Shown here: positions 1 to 4,670 of the stretch, piece after piece
Numbering within the stretch: position 1 is the stretch's first letter
Layout: every line of letters begins with the position of its first letter
Origin: Nitrososphaerota archaeon
GTDB lineage: Archaea; Thermoproteota; Nitrososphaeria; Nitrososphaerales; Nitrosopumilaceae
Direction: 5' to 3'
NCBI GenBank assembly: GCA_022564385.1
Contig: JADFLN010000040.1
Span: forward strand, 1-5,930
Length of the DNA: 5,930 bases
Program-made: the position numbers and the translations under genes
Notes under the pieces: model-generated
Databases searched by the model: none
The model's input: only the letters and a program-made list of their open reading frames with translations
What the model was told of the DNA's origin: nothing

Positions 1-1
1 G

Positions 2-139
2 TCTTTATTTACGGAGCAGTTACTCAAAGAAATATTTTATAAATTTGTACCAGATTTGAATCTAGTATGTAAAACTACAGACACTACAGTTAGTGCAACA
101 ATTGCGTTGGGACCTGACTTTGATGAACACAGTTATTAA
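2..139 (+). CDS. C-terminal end of an unidentified protein (5' end outside window)
   Basis: This frame is open from the first complete codon at base 2 to a TAA at 137-139, giving 45 residues with no start needed inside the window. The composition looks protein-like: an amphipathic stretch (LLKEIFYKFVPDLNLV) followed by a small polar segment and an acidic end (GPDFDEHSY). I do not recognise the family and infer no function. The opposite strand in this stretch can be read as a frame too, but the minus-strand gene that makes sense here stops at 154, so the two genes are convergent with 14 bases between their stop codons. The other two plus frames are less convincing; frame 1 stops after 13 codons. 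Confidence 0.55.
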   Translation, partial: SLFTEQLLKEIFYKFVPDLNLVCKTTDTTVSATIALGPDFDEHSY

Positions 140-150
140 AAAAAGAAAAA
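138..150 (-). terminator. T-tract terminator of the small membrane protein gene
   Basis: The plus strand reads seven A, one G, five A, so the minus-strand transcript has a U-rich run beginning four bases after the stop codon of the 154-312 gene. Oligo-T tracts without a hairpin are the usual archaeal terminator. Its far end touches the stop codon of the convergent plus-strand gene. Confidence 0.5.
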
Positions 151-153
151 TTC

Positions 154-312
154 CTAGTTTCCTAGAAGTGTACCCCAGCTTAAGATAAGTGCTACACCAA
201 TAGCTGATACTAAAAAGGTCAAAGCTACAACTTTTCGTTGTTTGGCATTCCACTCAAAGTCTCTTACGCTACTGAGTTCTGTTTGTGTTGTATGTATTGT
301 CTGTGTTGACAT
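154..312 (-). CDS. small single-pass membrane protein, 52 aa
   Basis: Minus-strand reading gives a 52-residue protein starting MSTQTIHTTQTE. The first 27 residues are polar (Thr/Gln-rich, then a charged stretch DFEWNAKQRK). One hydrophobic helix follows at about residues 28-50 (VVALTFLVSAIGVALILSW and onward) and the protein ends almost at once with LLGN. The basic residues just before the helix suggest the N-terminal tail is cytoplasmic. An in-frame ATG three codons earlier (321) would give 55 aa. I prefer 312 because a TATA-like box is centred 26.5 bp upstream of it, which fits a leaderless transcript starting on this ATG. The function is unknown; such a short tail-anchored-like protein could be a subunit or regulator of a membrane complex, but nothing here shows which. 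A perfect palindrome sits just upstream of the TATA box, so regulated expression is likely. Confidence 0.75.
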   Translation of the reverse strand: MSTQTIHTTQTELSSVRDFEWNAKQRKVVALTFLVSAIGVALILSWGTLLGN

Positions 313-335
313 ATCTTTCATCTATGATAATTTTG

Positions 336-341
336 ATATAA
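336..341 (-). promoter_or_regulatory. TATA-like box for the small membrane protein gene
   Basis: On the minus strand the sequence is TTATAT, centred 26.5 bp upstream of the ATG at 312. This is the distance expected between an archaeal TATA box and a transcription start, so it supports leaderless initiation at that ATG. Confidence 0.5.
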
Positions 342-349
342 CCAATAGG

Positions 350-367
350 ACTGCATTGCAATGCAGT
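350..367. promoter_or_regulatory. perfect 18-bp palindrome, candidate operator
   Basis: ACTGCATTGCAATGCAGT equals its own reverse complement over all 18 bases. It lies 8 bp upstream of the TATA-like box of the 154-312 gene, between that gene and the end of USP-1. There is no loop, so it is better explained as a site for a dimeric DNA-binding protein than as a terminator hairpin. Its GC content is higher than the bases around it. The bound factor is unknown. A site upstream of TATA may act as an activator site; a repressor blocking TFB is the alternative. Confidence 0.6.
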
Positions 368-419
368 GTAATCTTACCCAATAATTGTTAATTAACACAT
401 ATTCTTTTCATGACTTTTT

Positions 420-433
420 AAAAAAGAAAAAAA
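420..433 (-). terminator. T-tract terminator of USP-1
   Basis: The plus strand has six A, one G and seven A, giving a U-rich run on the minus-strand transcript that begins two bases after the USP-1 stop codon. No stable hairpin is needed for an archaeal terminator of this type. Confidence 0.55.
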
Positions 434-435
434 TT

Positions 436-870
436 CTACTTTACCACAAGAACTGGCATGGAAGCTTTGTGTACGATATAATTTGAAACACTTCCAAAAA
501 ATAGTTCTTTTGCGATTCCTCTACCTCTAGCTCCTACTACAATAATGTCAAACTTGGGCTTTTTTCTGTTTGAATATCTTATAATTTCATATCCAGGATC
601 ATAACCATCAATCAATTTGTGTTTTAATAAAATTCCTTTTTTGGCTGCTCTGGTTTTTGCTGTATCAAAGATTTTTTTTGCTTCTTTTTTGAAATTTAGG
701 TTCCAAAATCCCATAGGATGTAATGTATGTACTATGGGGAGATCATTTGCAAAAACAGCAGTAATAGTTGCATGAAACTCCCTTGCCAGAAAAATAGCCT
801 CATCTAGGCCTCTAATAGAATTTTTAGAGCCATCTAGTGGAACGAGAATGTTCTTAATTCTTTTTGCCAT
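436..870 (-). CDS. universal stress protein (USP-1), UspA family, ATP-binding type
   Basis: This is a single-domain UspA-fold protein of 144 aa, the usual family length. The first strand and loop read KNILVPLDGSKNS with the conserved Asp13. The C-terminal nucleotide-binding signature G-x2-G-x9-G-S is complete (Gly113, Gly116, Gly126, Ser127 in GARGRGIAKELFFGS), followed by the family ending VHKASMPVLVVK. From family knowledge such proteins are cytoplasmic dimers that bind ATP and act in stress or energy signalling; no reaction can be assigned. It shares two blocks closely with USP-3 at 4671-5102 (DGSKNSI-R/K-GL near the N-terminus and KELFFGS-x-SN near the C-terminus), so the two are paralogues, while USP-2 is more distant. 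It is transcribed alone, away from the 1072 gene, and a TATA-like box 26.5 bp before the ATG points to a leaderless mRNA. Confidence 0.95.
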   Translation of the reverse strand: MAKRIKNILVPLDGSKNSIRGLDEAIFLAREFHATITAVFANDLPIVHTLHPMGFWNLNFKKEAKKIFDTAKTRAAKKGILLKHKLIDGYDPGYEIIRYSNRKKPKFDIIVVGARGRGIAKELFFGSVSNYIVHKASMPVLVVK

Positions 871-893
871 ATCAATTGTTTAAAGGATTTCAA

Positions 894-899
894 TTTAAA
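894..899 (-). promoter_or_regulatory. TATA-like box for USP-1
   Basis: TTTAAA (same on both strands, within a longer TTTTAAATTG on the minus strand) is centred 26.5 bp upstream of the USP-1 ATG at 870, the spacing expected if transcription starts at the start codon. Confidence 0.45.
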
Positions 900-1055
900 A
901 TCACACAAAGATTATCGAAAGTGATTTTCAGCATTGATATTCATTATATCTTTTCAACTAGAATTTAAATTAAAATAAAAAATTGTTTTAAAGTTTGATT
1001 ATCAAGTTTGCAAATCAGGTATTATTGATAAATAGATAATTTACGAAAAGATAAT

Positions 1056-1060
1056 GGTGA
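1056..1060 (+). promoter_or_regulatory. Shine-Dalgarno-like GGTGA before the 1072 gene
   Basis: GGTGA is complementary to the archaeal 16S rRNA 3' end (TCACC) and lies 11 bases before ATG 1072. It supports 1072 over the TTG one codon earlier at 1069. Most other genes in the window have no such site, so this gene may have a short leader. Confidence 0.4.
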
Positions 1061-1071
1061 ATGAGTAATTG

Positions 1072-1473
1072 ATGTTACAAATAGAAAATTCAAAATATTT
1101 AGAAAAGTGTCAAAAACTATGTGAGAAAATATTATCTGAGCCTGAGATTAGATTTGTAGGAATAATTTCTGAGATGGGGAAATTAATTACAGGTAATTTT
1201 AAAAAAGAAATTATTCCATTACAAGACGATTCTGAAAGACAAACACTCTACATGCAGCTGGCATTACGAGTAGCAACTAGAAGAGAATTTGACTCAACAA
1301 TGGGGCGTGTCAAATATTCCGCAGCACGTAGGGAAAAAGTTGTTATGATGAGTTTCCCTCTCAAAAATTGTATTTTAATGGTAATTGCTGAACCCAATGT
1401 AAACATAGATAGACTGGCATACAAAATAATTCAAAAACTAGATCAGCAATGGTACGAATTTTTTGGCAAATAA
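1072..1473 (+). CDS. small roadblock-like archaeal protein (resembles DUF6659)
   Basis: The protein has 133 aa and no signal peptide or membrane helix. Order of elements: an N-terminal helix (about residues 7-23), a strand-rich start RFVGIISEMGKLITG (27-41), a central helix with SERQTLYMQLALRVATRREFD (54-74), then KYSAARREKVVMMSFPLKNCILMVIAEPNV (81-110) and a C-terminal helix. The pattern of a strand pair, a long helix and then strands ending in an E-P-x-x resembles small roadblock/LC7-like proteins that are multiplied in thaumarchaea; from memory I think these are catalogued as DUF6659, but I could not check. Roadblock-type proteins usually dimerise and regulate GTPases or assemble signalling complexes; that role is an inference here. 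I start at ATG 1072, with a GGTGA 11 bases upstream. It is divergent from USP-1 with about 200 bp between, and monocistronic as far as can be seen. Confidence 0.8.
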   Translation: MLQIENSKYLEKCQKLCEKILSEPEIRFVGIISEMGKLITGNFKKEIIPLQDDSERQTLYMQLALRVATRREFDSTMGRVKYSAARREKVVMMSFPLKNCILMVIAEPNVNIDRLAYKIIQKLDQQWYEFFGK

Positions 1474-1578
1474 TGATAATATCCGACATGAAAATTCACA
1501 TTTGATATTTGTGTCATGATCTTATGTGTGTCAATGAGAAAAAGATGTATGATGAAAATTTCCTTTTTGAATTTAATA

Positions 1579-1695
1579 ATGAAAAAAACCTGTCCTCTTC
1601 ATACTGACATCTATCTTATACATACACAAACACCCGATGGAGCAACCAAAGACTATTGTCCTAGATGTCAGAATTTATTTGGAGAAAAAATATGA
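1579..1695 (+). CDS. putative 38-aa CxxH/CxxC mini-protein (zinc-ribbon-like)
   Basis: The frame from ATG 1579 to TGA 1693-1695 encodes 38 residues. Cys5-x2-His8 near the N-terminus and Cys27-x2-Cys30 near the C-terminus (TCPLHTD and DYCPRCQNLF) are separated by 18 residues, the layout of a small zinc ribbon with one Cys-to-His ligand. The frame stays open upstream with ATGs at 1534, 1549 and 1552, so the true protein could be 47-53 aa. A repeat resembling the upstream region of the 2321 gene lies 38-51 bases before 1549/1552, which weakly favours those starts. No clear ribosome binding site is seen. The function is unknown; a metal-binding or nucleic-acid-binding role is inference from the four ligands only. 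It is a lone gene in an otherwise empty stretch, so the call rests on the motif. Confidence 0.5.
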   Translation: MKKTCPLHTDIYLIHTQTPDGATKDYCPRCQNLFGEKI

Positions 1696-1761
1696 TCATA
1701 ATGTGGATTAAGGTAACTTTTAGTGACTGAAAAGGAGTCGTTCTATTTTTACTCTTTATCG

Positions 1762-1879
1762 ATAAGCTCGTTTTGCTTACGTTATCCTAAAGGATGAAAA
1801 AGTAGTTGGGATAATCACTGCAACCGATTTGATAGATTGTATTGTATTAAACGCATTCAAAACTGAGAACCCATCTTGA
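1762..1879 (+). pseudogene. decayed fragment of a CBS-domain protein
   Basis: From 1787 to the TGA at 1877-1879 the frame reads LKDEKVVGIITATDLIDCIV and onward to NAFKTENPS. This matches the last strand and helix of a CBS domain and closely resembles IVGIITATDIVNLLA in the CBS gene at 5663-5930. The frame is closed upstream by a TAA at 1763-1765. Reading 1762-1773 in the other frame gives I-S-S-F, which is what normally precedes this part of a CBS domain; removing one T from the TTTT at 1771-1774 joins the two as ISSFAYVILKDEKVVG. Before 1762 I see no CBS-like sequence (the frame from GTG 1723 gives an unrelated Phe/Tyr-rich peptide), and there is no usable start. It is therefore a frameshifted, 5'-deleted remnant. 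Bases 1696-1761 hold nothing I can identify. Confidence 0.6.
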
Positions 1880-1907
1880 AAATCACTTTTGAAAATCTTC
1901 TTCAGTC

Positions 1908-1915
1908 AATAAATA
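1908..1915 (+). promoter_or_regulatory. TATA-like box for the 1938 gene
   Basis: AATAAATA is centred 26.5 bp upstream of ATG 1938, consistent with a leaderless transcript. Just upstream, TTGAAAATC occurs twice in the same direction (1876-1884 and 1889-1897, 13 bp apart) and might be a binding site. Confidence 0.4.
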
Positions 1916-1937
1916 AGAAATTATTCTGTAAAATACC

Positions 1938-2222
1938 ATGACAACTACAAAAATTATAAAAGTTAGCCATCGTGGAACAGAAGCACACGAAGCCGAAGTC
2001 AGTGAACAGAACTGGGCTGGAGACGCTTACAGAAAAGTAGAACAAGACAGCATCAAGAATGTTCCAAAAAACACAATACTTCATCTTGGTAGAGGAGTCA
2101 GAACCACAACTGCATGCGAACTGCCAGAACCACAACCAAGACCATCTACTGAAGGAATAACCAGAGTCACTAACCGAGGAACTGGCAGTAGAGCAAGTAA
2201 AAATAAAGGTACTAAAAATTAG
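1938..2222 (+). CDS. 94-aa basic, probably disordered protein of unknown function
   Basis: I do not recognise this protein. It starts MTTTKIIKVSHRGTE and is rich in Thr, Arg, Gly, Lys and Glu with few large hydrophobic residues, so it is probably largely unstructured and cytoplasmic. There is one Cys (about residue 60), no signal peptide and no membrane helix. A short motif recurs: V-S-H-R-G-T at residues 9-14 and V-T-N-R-G-T at about 77-82, with L-G-R-G-V-R between them. The middle has a proline patch (ELPEPQPRPS) and the end is lysine-rich (SKNKGTKN). The coding strand is noticeably less AT-rich than its neighbours. Support for it being real: a TATA-like box 26.5 bp before the ATG and a strong T-tract terminator right after the stop. 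A long antisense frame overlaps it but encodes an implausible Phe/Cys-rich peptide. Confidence 0.7.
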   Translation: MTTTKIIKVSHRGTEAHEAEVSEQNWAGDAYRKVEQDSIKNVPKNTILHLGRGVRTTTACELPEPQPRPSTEGITRVTNRGTGSRASKNKGTKN

Positions 2223-2229
2223 GACTTTA

Positions 2230-2245
2230 TTTTTTTTATTTTTTT
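2230..2245 (+). terminator. T-tract terminator after the 1938 gene
   Basis: Eight T, one A and seven T occur on the plus strand, beginning eight bases after the TAG of the 1938 gene. This is a typical archaeal oligo-T terminator, and it separates that gene from the operon starting at 2321. Confidence 0.7.
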
Positions 2246-2292
2246 AACAATTATCATTTTTGAAAATTATGTTTGATATTTGTCATATTGGT

Positions 2293-2299
2293 TTTTAAT
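2293..2299 (+). promoter_or_regulatory. TATA-like box for the HPF-like/USP-2/dehydrogenase operon
   Basis: The sequence TTTTTAATT (2292-2300) is centred about 25 bp before ATG 2321. This suggests a leaderless operon transcript and argues against the upstream extension of the reading frame to 2273, which would put the promoter inside the gene. Confidence 0.4.
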
Positions 2300-2320
2300 T
2301 CAAATTTCTATAGATTAGAT

Positions 2321-2665
2321 ATGAGTGATACTATTCCTTTGTTTGTAATTGGTTTGCCAAAAGGTGAATTTGCCGAGGGGCTTCTTATGTTAAAATTTAG
2401 ACACACTTTAGAAAAAGCCAAAAAAATACTTCCAGAGATAATTGAGGCAAAAATTGCAGTAGAAACTCAAAACCCTGAAGGATCAAGAACGCACTATGAA
2501 GTTAGAGCTACCATAACAACTGCAAAAAATCAACTCCTCTACACCGAATCAGGTTGGGATATTCTTAAAATAGCCGATGAATTATGTAGAAAGTTAGAAG
2601 GAGAATTGCCTAAACATACTGATAACCGTCAAAGAGAAAGTATTCGTAAAAGGATTACCAACTGA
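2321..2665 (+). CDS. HPF/RaiA-like (ribosome hibernation / sigma-54 modulation fold) protein
   Basis: The protein has 114 aa from ATG 2321. The order of elements fits the short HPF/RaiA fold: a helix FRHTLEKAKKILPEI (26-40), a strand EAKIAVETQ (42-50), a turn with NPEGSRTHYEVRATITT (51-67) forming the second strand, LLYTES (72-77) as the third, a helix DILKIADELCRKLEGELPKH (80-99) and a basic tail (RQRESIRKR). The helix ending K-L-E-x-x-L-x-K-H is the best match to the family. The N-terminal strand (IPLFVIGLPKGEF) is unlike the bacterial one, so this is a remote resemblance. Bacterial HPFs bind the 30S decoding region and silence ribosomes in dormancy; a similar archaeal role is inference. 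The frame extends to 2273, but the extra 16 residues lie across the promoter. Its TGA overlaps the ATG of USP-2 (TGATG), implying translational coupling. Confidence 0.7.
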   Translation: MSDTIPLFVIGLPKGEFAEGLLMLKFRHTLEKAKKILPEIIEAKIAVETQNPEGSRTHYEVRATITTAKNQLLYTESGWDILKIADELCRKLEGELPKHTDNRQRESIRKRITN

Positions 2666-3099
2666 TGCTGTTTCAGAACATTCTTGTTCCTGTTGATTTA
2701 TCCTCTCAATCCATAAGAGCCTTTAAAGTGGCATTTGATATTGCAAATAAATACCAATCAAGAATAACTCTTCTTACATGTATTGAAGATTATGCATTAA
2801 ATCATCTATACTATGTATCAGGAACTAGTTCCCAACAATTAAAAAAACAAAGCAAAGTTGTAAAAAAACATCATGAAAAGTTAACATCCCTTGCAAAAAA
2901 AATTAACATTCCTGTAAAGTCTAAAATTTTAACATCAGAATCAGTTGTTAATGATATTGTAACTTTTGCAAAATCACGAAAACATGATCTAGTTGTAATT
3001 GGTTCTCATGGTAGAACTGGTTTTGATAAATTACTTTTAGGCAGTGTTGCAAATGGTGTTGTTCATCGAGTAAAATGTCCAGTTCTAATTGTAAAATAA
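2665..3099 (+). CDS. universal stress protein (USP-2), UspA family, ATP-binding type
   Basis: This is a 144-aa single-domain UspA protein. It starts MLFQNILVPVDLSSQS with Asp11 in the first loop, and has a complete G-x2-G-x9-G-S signature (Gly113, Gly116, Gly126, Ser127 in GSHGRTGFDKLLLGS), then the classic ending VVHRVKCPVLIVK. GSHGR-TG is the most common bacterial and archaeal form of the motif, unlike the GARG of USP-1 and USP-3, so this copy belongs to a different subgroup. Its ATG shares one base with the stop of the HPF-like gene, and the next gene begins three bases after its TAA, so it is the middle cistron of an operon. ATP-binding USPs are often induced in starvation or hypoxia together with ribosome-hibernation factors; that this holds here is an inference from the operon. 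Confidence 0.95.
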   Translation: MLFQNILVPVDLSSQSIRAFKVAFDIANKYQSRITLLTCIEDYALNHLYYVSGTSSQQLKKQSKVVKKHHEKLTSLAKKINIPVKSKILTSESVVNDIVTFAKSRKHDLVVIGSHGRTGFDKLLLGSVANGVVHRVKCPVLIVK

Positions 3100-3102
3100 A
3101 GT

Positions 3103-4005
3103 GTGGTATATTTGATCTCAATTATTGGCAGCGGCAGAGTTGGAACTGCAATAGCATTTCTTGCAGCATCAACATCACTTGATGATATTTCATTAATTAA
3201 TAGAACTTCGACAAAAGCACAGGGGGAAGCCCTAGATATCACAAATTCCATCTCAAAAAATTCTTCAGTATCAGTTGTCGCCTCTAATTTTTCTCAATTA
3301 ATTAACGCTGATGTTATAGTTATCTCTGTTAGTGCTACAACGTATACCATTGACAGATATCAGATGTTTTCTGGGCAAAAATTAATCATAAAATCAATTG
3401 CACAGAAAATAAAAAAATATGCTAATCCTGATGCAAAAATTCTCCTAGTTTCAAATCCTGTAGATCCACTGACATATTTTTTTCAACAAGAAGCATCATG
3501 GCCCCAAAATCAAATTATGGGTATTGCATCAAGTTTGGATTCCTCTAGATTCAGATTCTTACTTGCAAAGAAGTTTGGAGTTCCTCAATCTGCAATTTCA
3601 GATGCAATGGTTTTAGGTGCTCATGATGATACTATGGTGCCTATATTTTCTCATGCAAAAAACAAAGGCACTCCCATATTGAATTTACTGAATGAATCTC
3701 AGGTAAAAAAAATCACTCATGATTTGCTTGATTATTGGAAAGTTATGAGGAATCTTAAAGGCCCTTCTTCTTTTGGTATTGCAAAAAATACCTTTGACGT
3801 AATTTCTTCAATTATTAAAAATAATAAAACCTGCATTTCTGCATCAGTATTATTAAATGGTCAATATGGCTTATCTGATATTTGTTTGGGTGTTCCAATA
3901 ACAGTTAATCAAAAAGGTGTAAATGATATTTTAGAAATTGATTTGAATGAAAACGAGATGAAATTACTTCACAATTCAGCTGCAACTGTTAGAAAATTCA
4001 TTTAA
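3103..4005 (+). CDS. mdh: malate/lactate dehydrogenase family protein (probable malate dehydrogenase)
   Basis: The protein has 300 aa, close to the usual length of the NAD(P)-dependent L-lactate/malate dehydrogenase family. Visible sites: dinucleotide-binding GSGRVG (9-14); Arg85 in the substrate loop (DRYQMF); Asn118 in VSNPVD; Asp146 and Arg149 in LDSSRFR, the charge-relay and carboxylate-binding pair; and catalytic His174 in LGAHDDTMVP. It would interconvert malate and oxaloacetate in the cytoplasm. Two oddities: the usual G-E-H-G-D-S is G-A-H-D-D-T, and at the end of the second strand Asn33-Arg34 replaces the acidic residue of NAD-specific enzymes, which suggests NADP(H). The usual first substrate-loop Arg is not evident, so substrate is uncertain. 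Start: GTG 3103 is three bases after USP-2; TTG 3112 (ISIIGSG) is possible and matches a short family N-terminus. It is the last gene of the operon. Confidence 0.88.
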   Translation: MVYLISIIGSGRVGTAIAFLAASTSLDDISLINRTSTKAQGEALDITNSISKNSSVSVVASNFSQLINADVIVISVSATTYTIDRYQMFSGQKLIIKSIAQKIKKYANPDAKILLVSNPVDPLTYFFQQEASWPQNQIMGIASSLDSSRFRFLLAKKFGVPQSAISDAMVLGAHDDTMVPIFSHAKNKGTPILNLLNESQVKKITHDLLDYWKVMRNLKGPSSFGIAKNTFDVISSIIKNNKTCISASVLLNGQYGLSDICLGVPITVNQKGVNDILEIDLNENEMKLLHNSAATVRKFI

Positions 4006-4012
4006 TTTTCAG

Positions 4013-4018
4013 AAAAAA
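4013..4018 (-). terminator. possible T-tract terminator of the split-barrel protein gene
   Basis: Six A on the plus strand give U6 on the minus transcript, 20 bases after the stop codon of the 4038-4514 gene, in the 32-bp gap between two convergent genes. It is short and so only a weak call. Confidence 0.3.
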
Positions 4019-4037
4019 GATCTAAAAGTAATGTAAT

Positions 4038-4514
4038 TTACTTACTCAAATTCTCAAAAACCTGCTTAGAGTCAATGTCAGATCCTATACACATATCACT
4101 ATACTCCTCAGGATTTAGCGAATAGCATACTTTGGGCTCAAACTGAATAATCTGTCCTTCTTTTTCAGAAAGTTGTTTTACTTTGGGAGATATGTTTTTC
4201 TCTAGAGTTTTTTTGATTATTGATTCTCTGATTTGGGATTTTGTTGGTTCGTCTGTGATAAAACTAACCGTTCCACGGAACTGATATCCTTTTAGATCCT
4301 CTTTGTTGTATACTGAAATAGTTACACACGGATTTGTCTGAAAATTCCTAAATGACTTGTGTTTGAAAAAATCAATCCAATAGATTGCATCCTCGTCTAC
4401 TCTGAAGAAAATTCTTGGAGACACATTTGGTAGGCGGTTACCGCCAACTGTTCCTACTGCAAAAATTCCCTGGTCTTCAATGAACTCTTTAATTTTAGAA
4501 GGAATTTTTACCAT
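4038..4514 (-). CDS. pyridoxamine 5'-phosphate oxidase-like flavin split-barrel protein
   Basis: The protein has 158 aa. The start KIKEFIEDQGIFAVGTVGGNRLPNVSPRIFFRVDEDAIYWIDF matches the N-terminal helix and first strands of the split-barrel fold. KHKSFRNFQTNPCVTISVYN (51-70) is the conserved block whose Lys-Ser contacts the cofactor phosphate, followed by GYQFRGTVSFITD (77-88). The C-terminal part (about 90-130) is a charged helix and a last strand, and the final residues EEYSDMCIGSD have no match I know. Family members bind FMN or F420 and reduce or sense small molecules; the true PNPOx active-site set is not evident, so vitamin B6 synthesis should not be assumed. It is convergent with the dehydrogenase. 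A TATA-like box about 24.5 bp before the ATG, with a perfect palindrome upstream of it, suggests a regulated leaderless gene. Confidence 0.85.
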   Translation of the reverse strand: MVKIPSKIKEFIEDQGIFAVGTVGGNRLPNVSPRIFFRVDEDAIYWIDFFKHKSFRNFQTNPCVTISVYNKEDLKGYQFRGTVSFITDEPTKSQIRESIIKKTLEKNISPKVKQLSEKEGQIIQFEPKVCYSLNPEEYSDMCIGSDIDSKQVFENLSK

Positions 4515-4534
4515 GATTACAGTATGTCAAATTC

Positions 4535-4542
4535 ATATTAAA
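4535..4542 (-). promoter_or_regulatory. TATA-like box for the split-barrel protein gene
   Basis: On the minus strand TTTAATAT is centred 24.5 bp upstream of the ATG at 4514, close to the spacing seen at the other leaderless genes here. Confidence 0.4.
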
Positions 4543-4559
4543 GAAACTTCCAAAATATC

Positions 4560-4578
4560 ATTATTGATAATCAATAAT
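4560..4578. promoter_or_regulatory. 19-bp palindrome, candidate operator of the split-barrel gene
   Basis: ATTATTGATAATCAATAAT is two perfect 9-base arms around a single A. It begins 18 bp upstream of the TATA-like box of the 4038-4514 gene. The arm ATTATTGAT also occurs upstream of the genes starting at 1072 (1021-1029) and 5102 (5144-5152), 42-54 bases before the start codon in all three. A transcription factor site is the simplest reading; the AT-rich sequence makes chance a real alternative. Confidence 0.45.
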
Positions 4579-4645
4579 TTGTTCAAGCGAAGTATATTAA
4601 TTCTGAATTAAATTTGGAGTTTTATCTCATGATTAACTGTTATCC

Positions 4646-4666
4646 AAAAAATTTTATAATAAAATT
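4646..4666 (-). terminator. hairpin plus T-tract terminator of USP-3
   Basis: On the minus strand an AT-only inverted repeat (8-base arms around one base, 4650-4666) is followed directly by a run of T (4651 down to 4646), 4 bases after the USP-3 stop. It resembles an intrinsic terminator with a weak stem; the T-tract alone would serve in archaea. Confidence 0.5.
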
Positions 4667-4670
4667 ACAA

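Noticed and set aside
62..253. 63-codon minus-strand frame beginning MECQTTKSC
   Set aside because: It overlaps the better minus-strand gene at 154-312 in another frame and runs into the convergent plus gene; its Cys/Ser/Tyr-rich content looks like a shadow.
871..1055. Possible tRNA or small RNA in the divergent gap
   Set aside because: No cloverleaf, conserved tRNA loop bases or stable GC stem was found; the region is AT-rich promoter DNA.
1545..1607. 20-codon plus-strand frame (MYDENFLFEF) overlapping the CxxH/CxxC frame
   Set aside because: It is too short and lacks any motif; the overlapping frame has four metal-ligand residues.
1723..1797. 24-codon frame from GTG 1723 upstream of the CBS remnant
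   Set aside because: It is Phe/Tyr/Ser-rich with no CBS features except the last few residues, and has no ribosome binding site; not called as a gene.
1902..2135. 77-codon minus-strand frame rich in Phe, Cys and Trp
   Set aside because: It is antisense to the 1938-2222 gene, has an implausible composition, and no promoter or terminator fits it.
2273..2320. 16-residue N-terminal extension of the HPF-like gene
   Set aside because: It covers the TATA-like box and is not part of the recognisable fold; ATG 2321 has the right promoter spacing.
3063..3251. 62-codon minus-strand frame across the USP-2/dehydrogenase junction
   Set aside because: It is antisense to two well-supported genes and resembles no protein family.
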